Source: Bordetella parapertussis
Lineage (GTDB): Bacteria > Pseudomonadota > Gammaproteobacteria > Burkholderiales > Burkholderiaceae_B
Direction: 5' to 3'
Assembly (NCBI GenBank): GCA_945882005.1
Contig: CAMCWG010000032.1
Location: 1-15,858 of the forward strand
Length of the DNA: 15,858 bases
How positions within the stretch are numbered: position 1 is the stretch's first letter; each line of letters starts with the position of its first letter. Under the pieces are notes generated by a model that ran no database searches, had not been told where the DNA came from, and saw only the letters and a list, made by a program, of their open reading frames with translations. Position numbers and translations under genes: made by a program. This document shows, in pieces, positions 6,517-14,196 of the stretch.

Positions 6517-8494
6517 TACGAAGAGCCAAGACAGCTTCGATCACTTTTTCTGCGGTAATTCCAAAGTGCTCATAAAGAGCATCTGCAGGCCCCGATAAGC
6601 CATAATCACTCATACCAACAAAACTTCCGTGATTACCAAGATAGCGTTCCCAACCAAGCTTCACAGCAGCTTCAATCGCTACAGTCGTAGTACCTGAACA
6701 CAAAACCTCTGTGCGGTATCTAGGCTCCTGACGGTCAAAGAGCTCCCAGCACGGCATCGAAATTACCGCTGTAGACAAACCTAGAGCTTCGAGTTGCTCA
6801 CGCGCCTTCAACGCAATAGCGACTTCGGAGCCCGTTGCAAGCAAGGTGACTTGACGAGGTAAGGTGTTGCCCTCCACTAAGACGTAGGCACCTCGCGCGG
6901 AGAGATTATCGCCATTCGAAGCCGTGCGTACATGCGGAAGCGCTTGCCTAGAAAAAATTAATGAAACTGGACCTTGCTTGTGATGTAGTGCGGTCTCCCA
7001 GCACTCAACGGCCTCTACCGCATCCGCAGGACGCATCACCAACATATGGGGCATTGCACGCAAAGAAGCTAAAATTTCAACGGGTTGATGCGTGGGGCCG
7101 TTCTTACCGATACCAATTGAGTCATGGCTAAATACAAACTTCACCGGCAGTTTCATCAGGGCAGCGTTGCGCAGGGCGGGACGCATATAGTCTGAGAAAG
7201 CCAAATACGTCACACTCACTGGTATAGCGCCACCATGCGCTGCGATACCATTGCACATCGACCCCATCAAGTGCTCGCGTACACCGCAATGAATATACGC
7301 ACCACCTTGCTTTGAAACACTAAACGCATCCAAACGCTTTTTATGATCGGTCGGAGCCTCTAGATCGGCACACGCAACAATCCGCTCGGGCAGATGATCA
7401 GTCAGACAATCATTAATCGCTGCAGATAAATTGATACCACCACGGGGAGACTCGGAAAGCAGTTTCTCTTTTAAAACTACGAGCGCAGCCTCAAGCGTGT
7501 GTGGCAGATCACCTCGCATGACGCGCTCAAACTCCGCTCTCTTTTCCGCAGAAAGCGCTGCAACACGCGCACGCCATTTTGCGCGACTCGACTGACCTGG
7601 GATCGGACTCGCCCTCCACGCGTTCAAGGTCGGCGCAGGAATTTCAAATGCCGGATGAGACCAATTCAAATCCTTGCGCATCTGCTCAGAATCTGCCTCA
7701 AAAAGCTTCGCGCTATGCCCGCCGCGTTGCCCCTGAAGTCTTGCAAGACCCTTTGCGATGGTAGTGCGTGCCAAAATGATGGAAGGACGCGCATCTTCGC
7801 GGGCAGCTGACAGGCACGTAGAAATCGCTTCAAAATCATGTCCGTCCACACGTTGAACGTGCCACTGAGCAACCTCAAAACGTTTGGCAACGTCCTCGCT
7901 GATTGACAACTCCGTGCTTCCGTCATCCGTGATCGCGTTGTCGTCCATCAGCAGAATCAAGCGGCCCAGCCCAAGATGGCCCGCCAAACTGATCATTTCC
8001 TGACCAACACCCTCTTGCAAACAGCCGTCACCAACAAAGGCATAGGTGTAGTGATTCACGAGCTCGCTGCCAAAACGTGCGCGCAAAAACGCTTCACAGA
8101 CGGCCATGCCCATCGCGTTGGCGATACCTTGACCGAGCTGGCCAGTTGTGACTTCGATTCCAGCGTCAGGATCTAATTCAGGGTGCCCTGCACAATGGGA
8201 TCCGAGTTCACGAAACGACTTGATTTGCTCAAGCGTTATTTTTTTGTATCCGGTCAGGTACAGGAGAGAGTACAACAGCATCGAGCCATGACCATTGGAC
8301 AAGACTACCCGATCACGATCCCACCAAGTCGGACACTCGGGGTCATGCTTAAGATGATTTAGATATAGCGCAGTTGCAATTTCCGCCATCCCGAGAGGCA
8401 CACCCTGGTGCCCCTCCCCTGCGCGAACAATCGCATCAACAGACAGAAATCGAATAGCGTTCGCGAGGGTTTGCGCAGAAGACGGAGTAGTCAT
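6503..8494 (-). CDS. tkt: Transketolase, full length
   Basis: A 663-residue thiamine diphosphate enzyme of normal transketolase length with both catalytic domains and the C-terminal domain. Expected residues are present: His29 (GHQGVPLG), His69 (NGHGS), His104 (AGHPE), the TPP/Mg motif GDG (155-157) through Asn186, His260, the cofactor-activating Glu407 in GVREH, His457 (SHDSIG) and GPTHQPVE (466-473). It transfers two-carbon ketol units between sugar phosphates. The first motif reads GHQG where the E. coli enzyme has GHPG, so this is a divergent member. The ATG at 8494 lies 16 bases after the SDR stop; a TTG at 8506 is an alternative. It is the last gene of the seven-gene minus-strand block. 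Its place there, not in a pentose phosphate or Calvin cluster, suggests a dedicated role recycling the two-carbon acceptor or donor of this pathway (inference). Confidence 0.93.
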   Translation of the reverse strand: MTTPSSAQTLANAIRFLSVDAIVRAGEGHQGVPLGMAEIATALYLNHLKHDPECPTWWDRDRVVLSNGHGSMLLYSLLYLTGYKKITLEQIKSFRELGSHCAGHPELDPDAGIEVTTGQLGQGIANAMGMAVCEAFLRARFGSELVNHYTYAFVGDGCLQEGVGQEMISLAGHLGLGRLILLMDDNAITDDGSTELSISEDVAKRFEVAQWHVQRVDGHDFEAISTCLSAAREDARPSIILARTTIAKGLARLQGQRGGHSAKLFEADSEQMRKDLNWSHPAFEIPAPTLNAWRASPIPGQSSRAKWRARVAALSAEKRAEFERVMRGDLPHTLEAALVVLKEKLLSESPRGGINLSAAINDCLTDHLPERIVACADLEAPTDHKKRLDAFSVSKQGGAYIHCGVREHLMGSMCNGIAAHGGAIPVSVTYLAFSDYMRPALRNAALMKLPVKFVFSHDSIGIGKNGPTHQPVEILASLRAMPHMLVMRPADAVEAVECWETALHHKQGPVSLIFSRQALPHVRTASNGDNLSARGAYVLVEGNTLPRQVTLLATGSEVAIALKAREQLEALGLSTAVISMPCWELFDRQEPRYRTEVLCSGTTTVAIEAAVKLGWERYLGNHGSFVGMSDYGLSGPADALYEHFGITAEKVIEAVLALRTIGT

Positions 8495-8510
8495 GTGGCT
8501 AGGCAAGTTA

Positions 8511-9260
8511 TTAATGAATCAACATGCCACCGTTCACATCTAACGTAATACCTGTGCAGTATTTTGATAAGTCACTGGCTAGAAAAACGACGCAGCCAGC
8601 AACATCATTTGGTTCGCCGATACGATTCATCGGAATGTTAGACAAAATGTCAGACATACGATCCGCTGGAATCAGCCCTTTGTTGATATCAGTCTCGATG
8701 AGCCCAGGGGTAATGCAATTCACGCGAATGTTATCAATGCCACACTCGCGAGCCATTGCACGTGCCAGTCCCAGCACGCCAGCTTTCGCTGCGGAGTAAT
8801 GAGGCCCACCCAAAATCCCACCACCGCGCTGCGCAGAGACCGATGAGGTGCAAATGATCGAGCCTTGCTTACGTGCGCGCATATGTGGCAAAACCGCTTG
8901 AGACATATAAAGCGCGCCACGCAAGCTCACATCCAAGACAGCCTCATAGTCAGCCGGGCTGATCTCCATCGTCTTGCGAGGTTGGGTAATGCCAGCGTTA
9001 TTAAACAAAATATCAATCTGGCCCATTTGCGCCATAACTGCCTTAACAGCCGCTTCGCAAGACGCCTTGTTCGTGACATCGGCGACAACGCCCATGTGTT
9101 GCTGGCCCAACGTTGCGGCCACAGAAGCTGGCTGCGCTTTTTCAAGGTCAAGAATTACAACTTTTGCACCCTGTGCGGCCATCATTCGAGCAGACGCGAA
9201 GCCCAGTCCGTTGACCCCCGCACCGCCAGTAATTAGCGCAACTTTATCTTTTAACAACAT
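8511..9260 (-). CDS. SDR-family oxidoreductase, FabG-like, probably NAD-dependent
   Basis: A 249-residue classical short-chain dehydrogenase. It has the glycine motif TGGAGVNGLG (11-20), with one extra residue compared with the usual TGxxxGIG, and Asp38 at the end of the second strand, which favours NAD over NADP. NNAG is at 87-90, Ser140 in the catalytic strand, and the Tyr155/Lys159 pair in HYSAAK. Unlike the SDR at 1655-2386, the catalytic triad is intact. Such proteins usually oxidise a secondary alcohol to a ketone. In this block it would supply the keto group needed by a TPP enzyme (inference). I chose the ATG at 9260, preceded by GGAGA, over a TTG at 9278. It lies 55 bases after dctM and 16 bases before the transketolase start. 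Confidence 0.9.
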   Translation of the reverse strand: MLLKDKVALITGGAGVNGLGFASARMMAAQGAKVVILDLEKAQPASVAATLGQQHMGVVADVTNKASCEAAVKAVMAQMGQIDILFNNAGITQPRKTMEISPADYEAVLDVSLRGALYMSQAVLPHMRARKQGSIICTSSVSAQRGGGILGGPHYSAAKAGVLGLARAMARECGIDNIRVNCITPGLIETDINKGLIPADRMSDILSNIPMNRIGEPNDVAGCVVFLASDLSKYCTGITLDVNGGMLIH

Positions 9261-9315
9261 GTTGAATGTCTCCGTCAAGTCCGTATTAGTAAATGAGAAA
9301 CTGGGTTGAGATGCC

Positions 9316-10575
9316 TCAGTACATCGTTAAGGTTGGAAAATATGTCATCAGAGTGAGCACAGTCAGCGCGACGAGATAGAAAGGCCAAAGCTCTTTCACA
9401 ATCGCTCCGATCGATTCCCTAGAAATCGCCGCCGCCACAAACAGTGTCGTCCCAACCGGTGGAGTGAATAGGCCGATACTCAGATTGACCGCCATCATAA
9501 TCCCGAGCTGAATCAAGTCCAAACCAATGGAGTTACCAATCGCCACGAACGTTGGCCCGAGCAGCAATATCGCTGCCGGCAAGTCCAGAAACATACCCAC
9601 TACGAGCATGATGATGTTCAACATCAGCAGGATGACCAGAGGGTTCTTAAGGGTTTCCAGAGCCCACTCAGCCACGGCTTTGGGCACGGCCTCAACTGTC
9701 AGAACATAGCCAACAATATTTGAAGCTGAAATCACCAACATGACAACGCCAGTGGTAACTGCTGTATGGACTAAGGCATCAAACAAGCGCTTTAAATTGA
9801 CGTCACGATAAATCACTAGGCTGACTACTAGCCCGTAAAACACCGCCATCACACTTACCTCGGTCGGCGTCGCGATACCTGCTCTTAACAAGAAAACGAT
9901 GAAGAGCGGCATTAATAATGCTGGCAACGCATAAAAAGTAATTTTCAAAAACTCAACAGCTGTAACTTTATTGAGGAGTCTCGGAAAATTTCTAATCCGG
10001 CCAGACAGATAGCACACCAACATAAAACCAAAGCAGAGCATCAGACCAGGAACCACACCCGCCAAAAATAGTGAGGCAATGGACTGGTCCGATACGGTTG
10101 CGTAAATAATCAAAGGGATCGACGGCGGAATCAACCCGGCAATCACAGAGGACGATGCAATCGCTGCTGCAGCAAACGGACCGGGATACCCCTCCTTCTT
10201 TTGCCATGGAATCAACATTGAGCCGAGTGCCGACGCTTCTGCAACCGCAGAGCCAGACACCCCGCCGAAGATCGTTGAGCCCACCACGCTAACTTGCGCC
10301 AAACCACCATGCATCCGCCCAACCAACGCCGTCGCAAACTCAATCAGTTTTTTCCCTAGGGTACCGCCCATCATCAAATTTCCGGACAGTACAAAAAATG
10401 GAATTGCTAAAAGAGGAAAACTTTGTGAGGGTTGAAAAATTTTGACCACAATTGTCGCACTGGGCATCGCACCGACAGTGATTGCAGCGATGCCGGAGCT
10501 GACAACTAAAGCATACCCAACCGGAAACGCAAGAACGAGCAGCGCTAAAAAAATACCAAGCATTAGGAAAGTCAT
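9316..10575 (-). CDS. dctM: TRAP transporter large permease subunit, DctM family
   Basis: A 419-residue hydrophobic protein of the usual DctM length. It has the family hallmark region at about 100-160, including FGGVSGSAVAEASALGSML and AGLIPPSIPLIIYA, and a repeated counterpart near the end (GLFTPPVGTTLFVAA). It forms the ion-coupled transport core with DctQ and takes solute from DctP. Its ATG overlaps the DctQ stop by four bases (ATGA) and is preceded by GGAGGAT, so the two are translationally coupled. TRAP systems normally carry organic anions such as C4-dicarboxylates, sugar acids, keto acids or sulfonates. The sequence does not decide which. Confidence 0.94.
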   Translation of the reverse strand: MTFLMLGIFLALLVLAFPVGYALVVSSGIAAITVGAMPSATIVVKIFQPSQSFPLLAIPFFVLSGNLMMGGTLGKKLIEFATALVGRMHGGLAQVSVVGSTIFGGVSGSAVAEASALGSMLIPWQKKEGYPGPFAAAAIASSSVIAGLIPPSIPLIIYATVSDQSIASLFLAGVVPGLMLCFGFMLVCYLSGRIRNFPRLLNKVTAVEFLKITFYALPALLMPLFIVFLLRAGIATPTEVSVMAVFYGLVVSLVIYRDVNLKRLFDALVHTAVTTGVVMLVISASNIVGYVLTVEAVPKAVAEWALETLKNPLVILLMLNIIMLVVGMFLDLPAAILLLGPTFVAIGNSIGLDLIQLGIMMAVNLSIGLFTPPVGTTLFVAAAISRESIGAIVKELWPFYLVALTVLTLMTYFPTLTMY

Positions 10576-11114
10576 ACACTATCCTCCGGAGCGGGCGCAC
10601 GCACTAACAAGGGATCATCTGCCAAAAGCAGACGGAAGAAAGTAGTAAGCCCCGTGAGGCCCAATGCCACAAACCCAACGATGATTGACAGGTATGCCCA
10701 CTTCGCCGAGATCTTTGTGACGGGATACACCTCGGAACCTGTGATTTCAATCACGAATAAGCCGACCTGCGCAAGATAAAAGAAAGTAAAAATAATGATC
10801 AACTGAAGCGCCATCATGACCATTCGATTTACATTTTTGCTAAGAAATGCCCGAATCGTTTCTACGGCGATGTGCTTGCCGTATTGAGCTGCAAGCACGA
10901 TCCCGCTCATCATTAGCCAAGGAAAAAGAAGGCTTGGAATTTCAGTGGGCCAACCCATTCCTTGGTTAGTGATGTATCGCACAACAACTTCAGCCATGAG
11001 CGAAACAAACATGACAACAAGCGTGGTCACAGCAATGATCTTGCTGCTTACCTCGATCGTCAGATCGATGATGTTAATTAGCGAATTGACTAGATAATTT
11101 GCTCGAGCGCCCAT
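10572..11114 (-). CDS. dctQ: TRAP transporter small permease subunit, DctQ family
   Basis: A 180-residue protein with four predicted membrane helices and the DctQ-type segment WPTEIPSLLFPWLMMSG between the first two. It partners DctM in the TRAP complex. I chose the ATG at 11114, 19 bases after the dctP stop and preceded by GGGG. An in-frame ATG at 11165 would add 17 polar residues and overlap dctP by 32 bases, and is less likely because DctQ proteins usually begin shortly before the first helix. It sits between dctP and dctM in the standard order. Confidence 0.9.
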   Translation of the reverse strand: MGARANYLVNSLINIIDLTIEVSSKIIAVTTLVVMFVSLMAEVVVRYITNQGMGWPTEIPSLLFPWLMMSGIVLAAQYGKHIAVETIRAFLSKNVNRMVMMALQLIIIFTFFYLAQVGLFVIEITGSEVYPVTKISAKWAYLSIIVGFVALGLTGLTTFFRLLLADDPLLVRAPAPEDSV

Positions 11115-11133
11115 GGCTACCCCGTCAGATAGA

Positions 11134-12105
11134 TTATGGCTTAGCGGCTTCTTTGACCATCGCATCCACTAGGTCTGGGAATGTCTTGCGCCATTTGTCG
11201 TAAACAGGCTTTGTCGCTGCAATGAACGGAGCTTGATCCACAGTGTTAAATTTTACGCCTGCAGCAGTCAACTTACCTTTCAAATCAGCGTCGGCGGCCA
11301 GAGAAAGGTCGCGGTTTAATTTAGCAGCCTCTTTCGCAGCGTCCCTCACGGCTTGCTGATCTTGCTTCGACAACTTGGCCCATTCAACTTTGCTAGCAAG
11401 GAGCGGGGTGGCTTCATATTTATGGCCCGTTAGTGAAATGAATTTCTGCACTTCAAAAAGCTTGGACGAATAAATATTCACCAGCGGATTCTCTTGGCCA
11501 TCGAACACGCCCTGCTGCAACGCAATATAGAGCTCCGAGAATGCTAATGGAGCTGGATTGGCGCCAAGCGCATTAAAGATATCCAAAGTAATTGGATCAG
11601 GTGGGGTGCGGATTTTGATCCCTTTCAAATCTTCTGGCTTGCTGATGGCACGTTTGTTATTGCTTGTGTGACGAATACCGTTATCCCACATCGCAAGAAG
11701 AACCAAGCCCTTTTTATCTGCAGCATCCGCTAATTGTTTACCGATAGGACCATCGACAACTTTATAAGCGTGTGGCAGATCTCTAAATAGGAACGGCAAG
11801 CCGAGGACTGCGAATTCAGGTACTGCGCCCGATGTTGCACCCTGCGAGTTAGCACTGAAACCCAACGTACCCAAACGGAGGTTCGTAATGGACTCAGCGT
11901 CGTCTCCGAACTGAGCATTTCCGCCTACGTTGATCTTGACACGCCCGTTTGTTTTTTGTGCAACTAACTCCGCAAACTTATCAGATGCAACAGCTTTCGG
12001 GTTACCTGGCGCAGCGTTATGAGATAGACGGAATACAGTCTGTGCAGAGACTGCGGATACCGATAGCGCTAAACCTGCAATAGCGGCGACGAGAAGTTTC
12101 TTCAT
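11134..12105 (-). CDS. dctP: TRAP transporter periplasmic substrate-binding protein, DctP family
   Basis: A 323-residue secreted protein with a 21-residue signal peptide ending VSA before QTV. It has the DctP fold: FRLSHNAAPGNPK at the N-terminus, LGLPFLFRD, then GIKIRTPPDP with Arg166, the position that usually bonds the ligand carboxylate. ELYIALQQGVFDGQENP (191-207) follows, with Asn206 in a conserved ligand or hinge position. The conserved arginine supports an organic acid ligand. GGAGA precedes the ATG. It lies 117 bases downstream of the split transketolase C half, a gap long enough for a second promoter or processing site, although I see no convincing one. Confidence 0.94.
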   Translation of the reverse strand: MKKLLVAAIAGLALSVSAVSAQTVFRLSHNAAPGNPKAVASDKFAELVAQKTNGRVKINVGGNAQFGDDAESITNLRLGTLGFSANSQGATSGAVPEFAVLGLPFLFRDLPHAYKVVDGPIGKQLADAADKKGLVLLAMWDNGIRHTSNNKRAISKPEDLKGIKIRTPPDPITLDIFNALGANPAPLAFSELYIALQQGVFDGQENPLVNIYSSKLFEVQKFISLTGHKYEATPLLASKVEWAKLSKQDQQAVRDAAKEAAKLNRDLSLAADADLKGKLTAAGVKFNTVDQAPFIAATKPVYDKWRKTFPDLVDAMVKEAAKP

Positions 12106-12222
12106 ATTGTGTCTCCAAAAGTATTTTAGTTATTACCGATACTGACCATACAGGCTCAGCACAAAACAAGGATTAATGCGTTTAAAAAAATATGTCTAAC
12201 ACCTACTACTTACCCCTCCTAC

Positions 12223-13215
12223 TTAAAGTTCACTTTTAATACGATGCGACATTGCTTCAGTTGAAATTCCATAACGATCATGCAGGGTCGGTAGAGCACC
12301 CGCATCTAAAAAGGCATCTGGCAAAGCAATGGGTAAAAACTTTGGTGCCAAGCGCGAACGCAACAGCAGACTTGCGATAGATTCCCCTAAGCCGCCAATC
12401 GTCGAATGGTTTTCGGCAACAACCACTAGGCGGTCTGCGCGCTTAACTTCTTGCAGAATGGTCTCTTCGTCTAACGGCTTAATAGTTGGCACATGTAAGA
12501 CACTGACGCCGATACTGTCCTTTTGCAATTGTTCTGCAACCTCAAGGGCTCGCATCGTCATAATCCCAGAGGAAATAATCAGCACCTCTCTGCCTTCGCG
12601 CAAGAGTTTTGCCTTTCCCAATTCGAACTGATAGCCATACTCATCCAACACGAGCGGTACGTTGCCTCGAAGTAGGCGCATGTAGACCGGTCCGTTATAC
12701 GCAGCTATCGCAGGGACGGCTTGCTCTATGTCTAACGCATCACAAGGATCAATGATGGTCAGGCCTGGAATCGCACGCATCATTGCCAGATCGTCTGTCG
12801 CTTGATGGCTAGGCCCATACCCCGTCGTCAGTCCTGGTAGCGCACCACAAATCTTGACGTTGAGATTTTCTTCGCAAATCACTTGGTGTATGAAATCATA
12901 AGCCCGTCGCGTCGCGAACACTGCATAGCTTGTCGCAAACGGAGTGAGCCCCGTTTTTGCCATGCCACCTGCGGCAGCCAGCAATAACTGTTCAGCCATC
13001 CCCATCTGGAAAAACCGTTCTGGATAAGCCTGAGCAAAGATATGCAAGTCTGTGTACTTGCTGAGGTCTGCTGTCATCCCCACAATATCTGGACGACTCT
13101 CGCCAAGCGCGGCAAGTGCTTTACCAAACGGTGCTGCACGCACGCGCTGTCCTTCAGAAGCGATTGACGCAATCATTGCCGAAGTGGTCAGCCGAGGTTT
13201 AGCTGGTGCGTTCAT
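12223..13215 (-). CDS. Transketolase C-terminal subunit (split transketolase, pyrimidine-binding half)
   Basis: A 330-residue protein matching the pyrimidine-binding and C-terminal domains of transketolase/DXS-type TPP enzymes. It has the cofactor-activating Glu75 in QMGMAEQ, then GYGPSHQATDD with His137, and the closing domain with VVVAENHSTIGGLGESIA. With the upstream N-terminal half it should form one active TPP enzyme, as in other split transketolases. I chose the ATG at 13215, preceded by GGAGAG, which overlaps the N-half stop by four bases (ATGA) and so gives tight co-translation of the two subunits. A GTG at 13269 would extend it by 18 residues and is unlikely. Substrate is unknown: split enzymes of this kind include ordinary transketolases and specialised ketol-cleaving enzymes. 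Confidence 0.9.
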   Translation of the reverse strand: MNAPAKPRLTTSAMIASIASEGQRVRAAPFGKALAALGESRPDIVGMTADLSKYTDLHIFAQAYPERFFQMGMAEQLLLAAAGGMAKTGLTPFATSYAVFATRRAYDFIHQVICEENLNVKICGALPGLTTGYGPSHQATDDLAMMRAIPGLTIIDPCDALDIEQAVPAIAAYNGPVYMRLLRGNVPLVLDEYGYQFELGKAKLLREGREVLIISSGIMTMRALEVAEQLQKDSIGVSVLHVPTIKPLDEETILQEVKRADRLVVVAENHSTIGGLGESIASLLLRSRLAPKFLPIALPDAFLDAGALPTLHDRYGISTEAMSHRIKSEL

Positions 13216-14063
13216 GCGCGCTCTCCACTTCCATAAGTTGAATCCAAAATTTCCAGCGCTTGTTGCCACTCAGGTGGATCGACACGTATGAAGTGATTTT
13301 TTTCACGCGCCTCTAAAAACGGGACGCCTTTACCCATCAGCGTGTCACAAATGATGACGCGGGGTTTCTTTTCTGTCACTGAGCGAGCCACATCAAACGC
13401 GTCCCGCACGGCATACAAGTCATTGCCGTCGACTCGCTGCACATGCCAGCCAAACGACTGCCACTTATCAACTAAGGGCTCAAAGCCCATCACCTTCGAA
13501 GACGCACCATCCGCTTGCTGATTGTTGATATCAACCAAACAGATCAGATTTGAGAGCTGGTGGTGGCTTGCGCCCATCGCTGCCTCCCAGGTCGCGCCCT
13601 CGTCTAATTCGCCGTCTGACATCGAGTTGTAGACGAAGGCATCAATTTTTTGATGACGCAACCCAAGGGCCACGCCGACCGCGATCGCCAAGCCTTGTCC
13701 AAGAGAGCCGCCCGACATCTCCATCCCCGGCGTATAGGACGCCATGCCAGACATCGGCAACCGGCTATCGTCTCCACCGTAGGTTTCCATTTCCTCTTCA
13801 GGTATGACACCAGCTTCGAGTAACGCTGCGTAATGCGCAATCGCGTAGTGGCCGTGCGAGAGTAGAAATCGATCGCGCTGCACCCACTCAGGATCCTCGG
13901 GCTTGAAATTCATGGCATGGCAATAAGCCACAGCCAGCACATCGGCATAGCCCAGAGCCTGGCCAACATAGCCTTGGCCTTGAATCTCACCCATCTGAAC
14001 CGAGTAGCGCCGGATACGGTAGGCGCTCTGCGCCAACGCGCGATCGGTTGGTTTTTGTTTCAT
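13212..14063 (-). CDS. Transketolase N-terminal subunit (split transketolase, TPP diphosphate-binding half), atypical
   Basis: A 283-residue protein equivalent to the diphosphate-binding domain of transketolase. The TPP/Mg motif reads SDGE (149-152) and continues to Asn180 in LVDINN, keeping the metal-binding Asp150 and Asn180. SHGHYA (69-74), GSLGQGL (119-125) and His257 also fit the family. Two normally conserved histidines are missing: Tyr32 (GQGYVG) stands where transketolases have SGHxG, and Met107 (SGMA) where they have GHP. In E. coli transketolase these correspond to His26 and His100, near the cofactor and donor ketose. It is first in the block, and its ATG is preceded by GGAGA. Altered donor or acceptor use is likely, although I recall similar atypical N halves in betaproteobacteria. 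Confidence 0.88.
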   Translation of the reverse strand: MKQKPTDRALAQSAYRIRRYSVQMGEIQGQGYVGQALGYADVLAVAYCHAMNFKPEDPEWVQRDRFLLSHGHYAIAHYAALLEAGVIPEEEMETYGGDDSRLPMSGMASYTPGMEMSGGSLGQGLAIAVGVALGLRHQKIDAFVYNSMSDGELDEGATWEAAMGASHHQLSNLICLVDINNQQADGASSKVMGFEPLVDKWQSFGWHVQRVDGNDLYAVRDAFDVARSVTEKKPRVIICDTLMGKGVPFLEAREKNHFIRVDPPEWQQALEILDSTYGSGERA

Positions 14064-14083
14064 GACAGTCTCCGTGCATATGC

Positions 14084-14097
14084 CTGAGTTTTCTCAG
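14084..14097 (-). other. Small hairpin in the predicted leader of the split-transketolase operon
   Basis: CTGAG (14084-14088), TTTT and CTCAG (14093-14097) form a perfect 5-bp stem. It lies between the predicted transcription start near 14111 and the ribosome-binding site at 14069-14073 of the N-half gene. It could modestly affect translation or mRNA stability, or be part of a regulator footprint. It is short enough to be chance. Confidence 0.25.
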
Positions 14098-14117
14098 TGC
14101 CTGCGTGTTGTTGAGAA

Positions 14118-14146
14118 ATACTAGCAACTTGACAGAACGAAAACAA
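14118..14146 (-). promoter_or_regulatory. Predicted promoter for the tktN-tktC-dctPQM-SDR-tkt block
   Basis: On the minus strand TTGTTT (14146-14141) and TAGTAT (14123-14118) are separated by 17 bases, giving a sigma70-like promoter with a start near 14111 and a leader of about 48 bases. The -35 box is weak (3 of 6), as expected for an activator-dependent promoter. It overlaps the predicted lysR promoter on the other strand. Confidence 0.45.
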
Positions 14147-14157
14147 ATGAATAATTT
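14129..14157 (+). promoter_or_regulatory. Predicted lysR promoter
   Basis: A perfect TTGACA (14129-14134) is followed after 17 bases by TAATTT (14152-14157), which keeps the three most conserved -10 positions. Transcription would start near 14164, just before the T-N11-A palindrome at 14168-14182, so binding there would repress the regulator's own gene. Confidence 0.45.
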
Positions 14158-14167
14158 AGCCATATAG

Positions 14168-14182
14168 ATGAATTAAATTCAT
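14168..14182. promoter_or_regulatory. Predicted LysR operator, perfect T-N11-A palindrome
   Basis: ATGAATTAAATTCAT is a perfect 7-1-7 palindrome containing T-N11-A (T14169, A14181), the classical LysR-family box. Its centre (14175) is about 64 bases upstream of the predicted start of the divergent operon, the usual position of a LysR recognition site. It also lies just downstream of the predicted lysR start, and 14 bases before the lysR ATG, fitting autorepression plus activation of the target operon. Confidence 0.6.
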
Positions 14183-14196
14183 GTAAAAAGAGAATA

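Noticed and set aside
7499..7810. Plus-strand open frames inside the full transketolase gene
   Set aside because: They are antisense shadows of a well-conserved enzyme, show no recognisable domain, and have low-complexity Arg/Ser-rich composition.
12106..12222. AGGAGGGG on the minus strand (12220-12213) as a ribosome-binding site for a hidden small gene
   Set aside because: The only nearby start (GTG) opens a frame of about six codons. I see nothing convincing in this gap beyond the dctP ribosome-binding site.
6503..14063. Assignment of the block as the sulfoquinovose sulfo-transketolase (SqwGH) pathway
   Set aside because: That pathway also uses a split transketolase, but the isomerases and sulfoacetaldehyde or sulfoquinovose-specific genes are absent and the TktN motifs here are not diagnostic.
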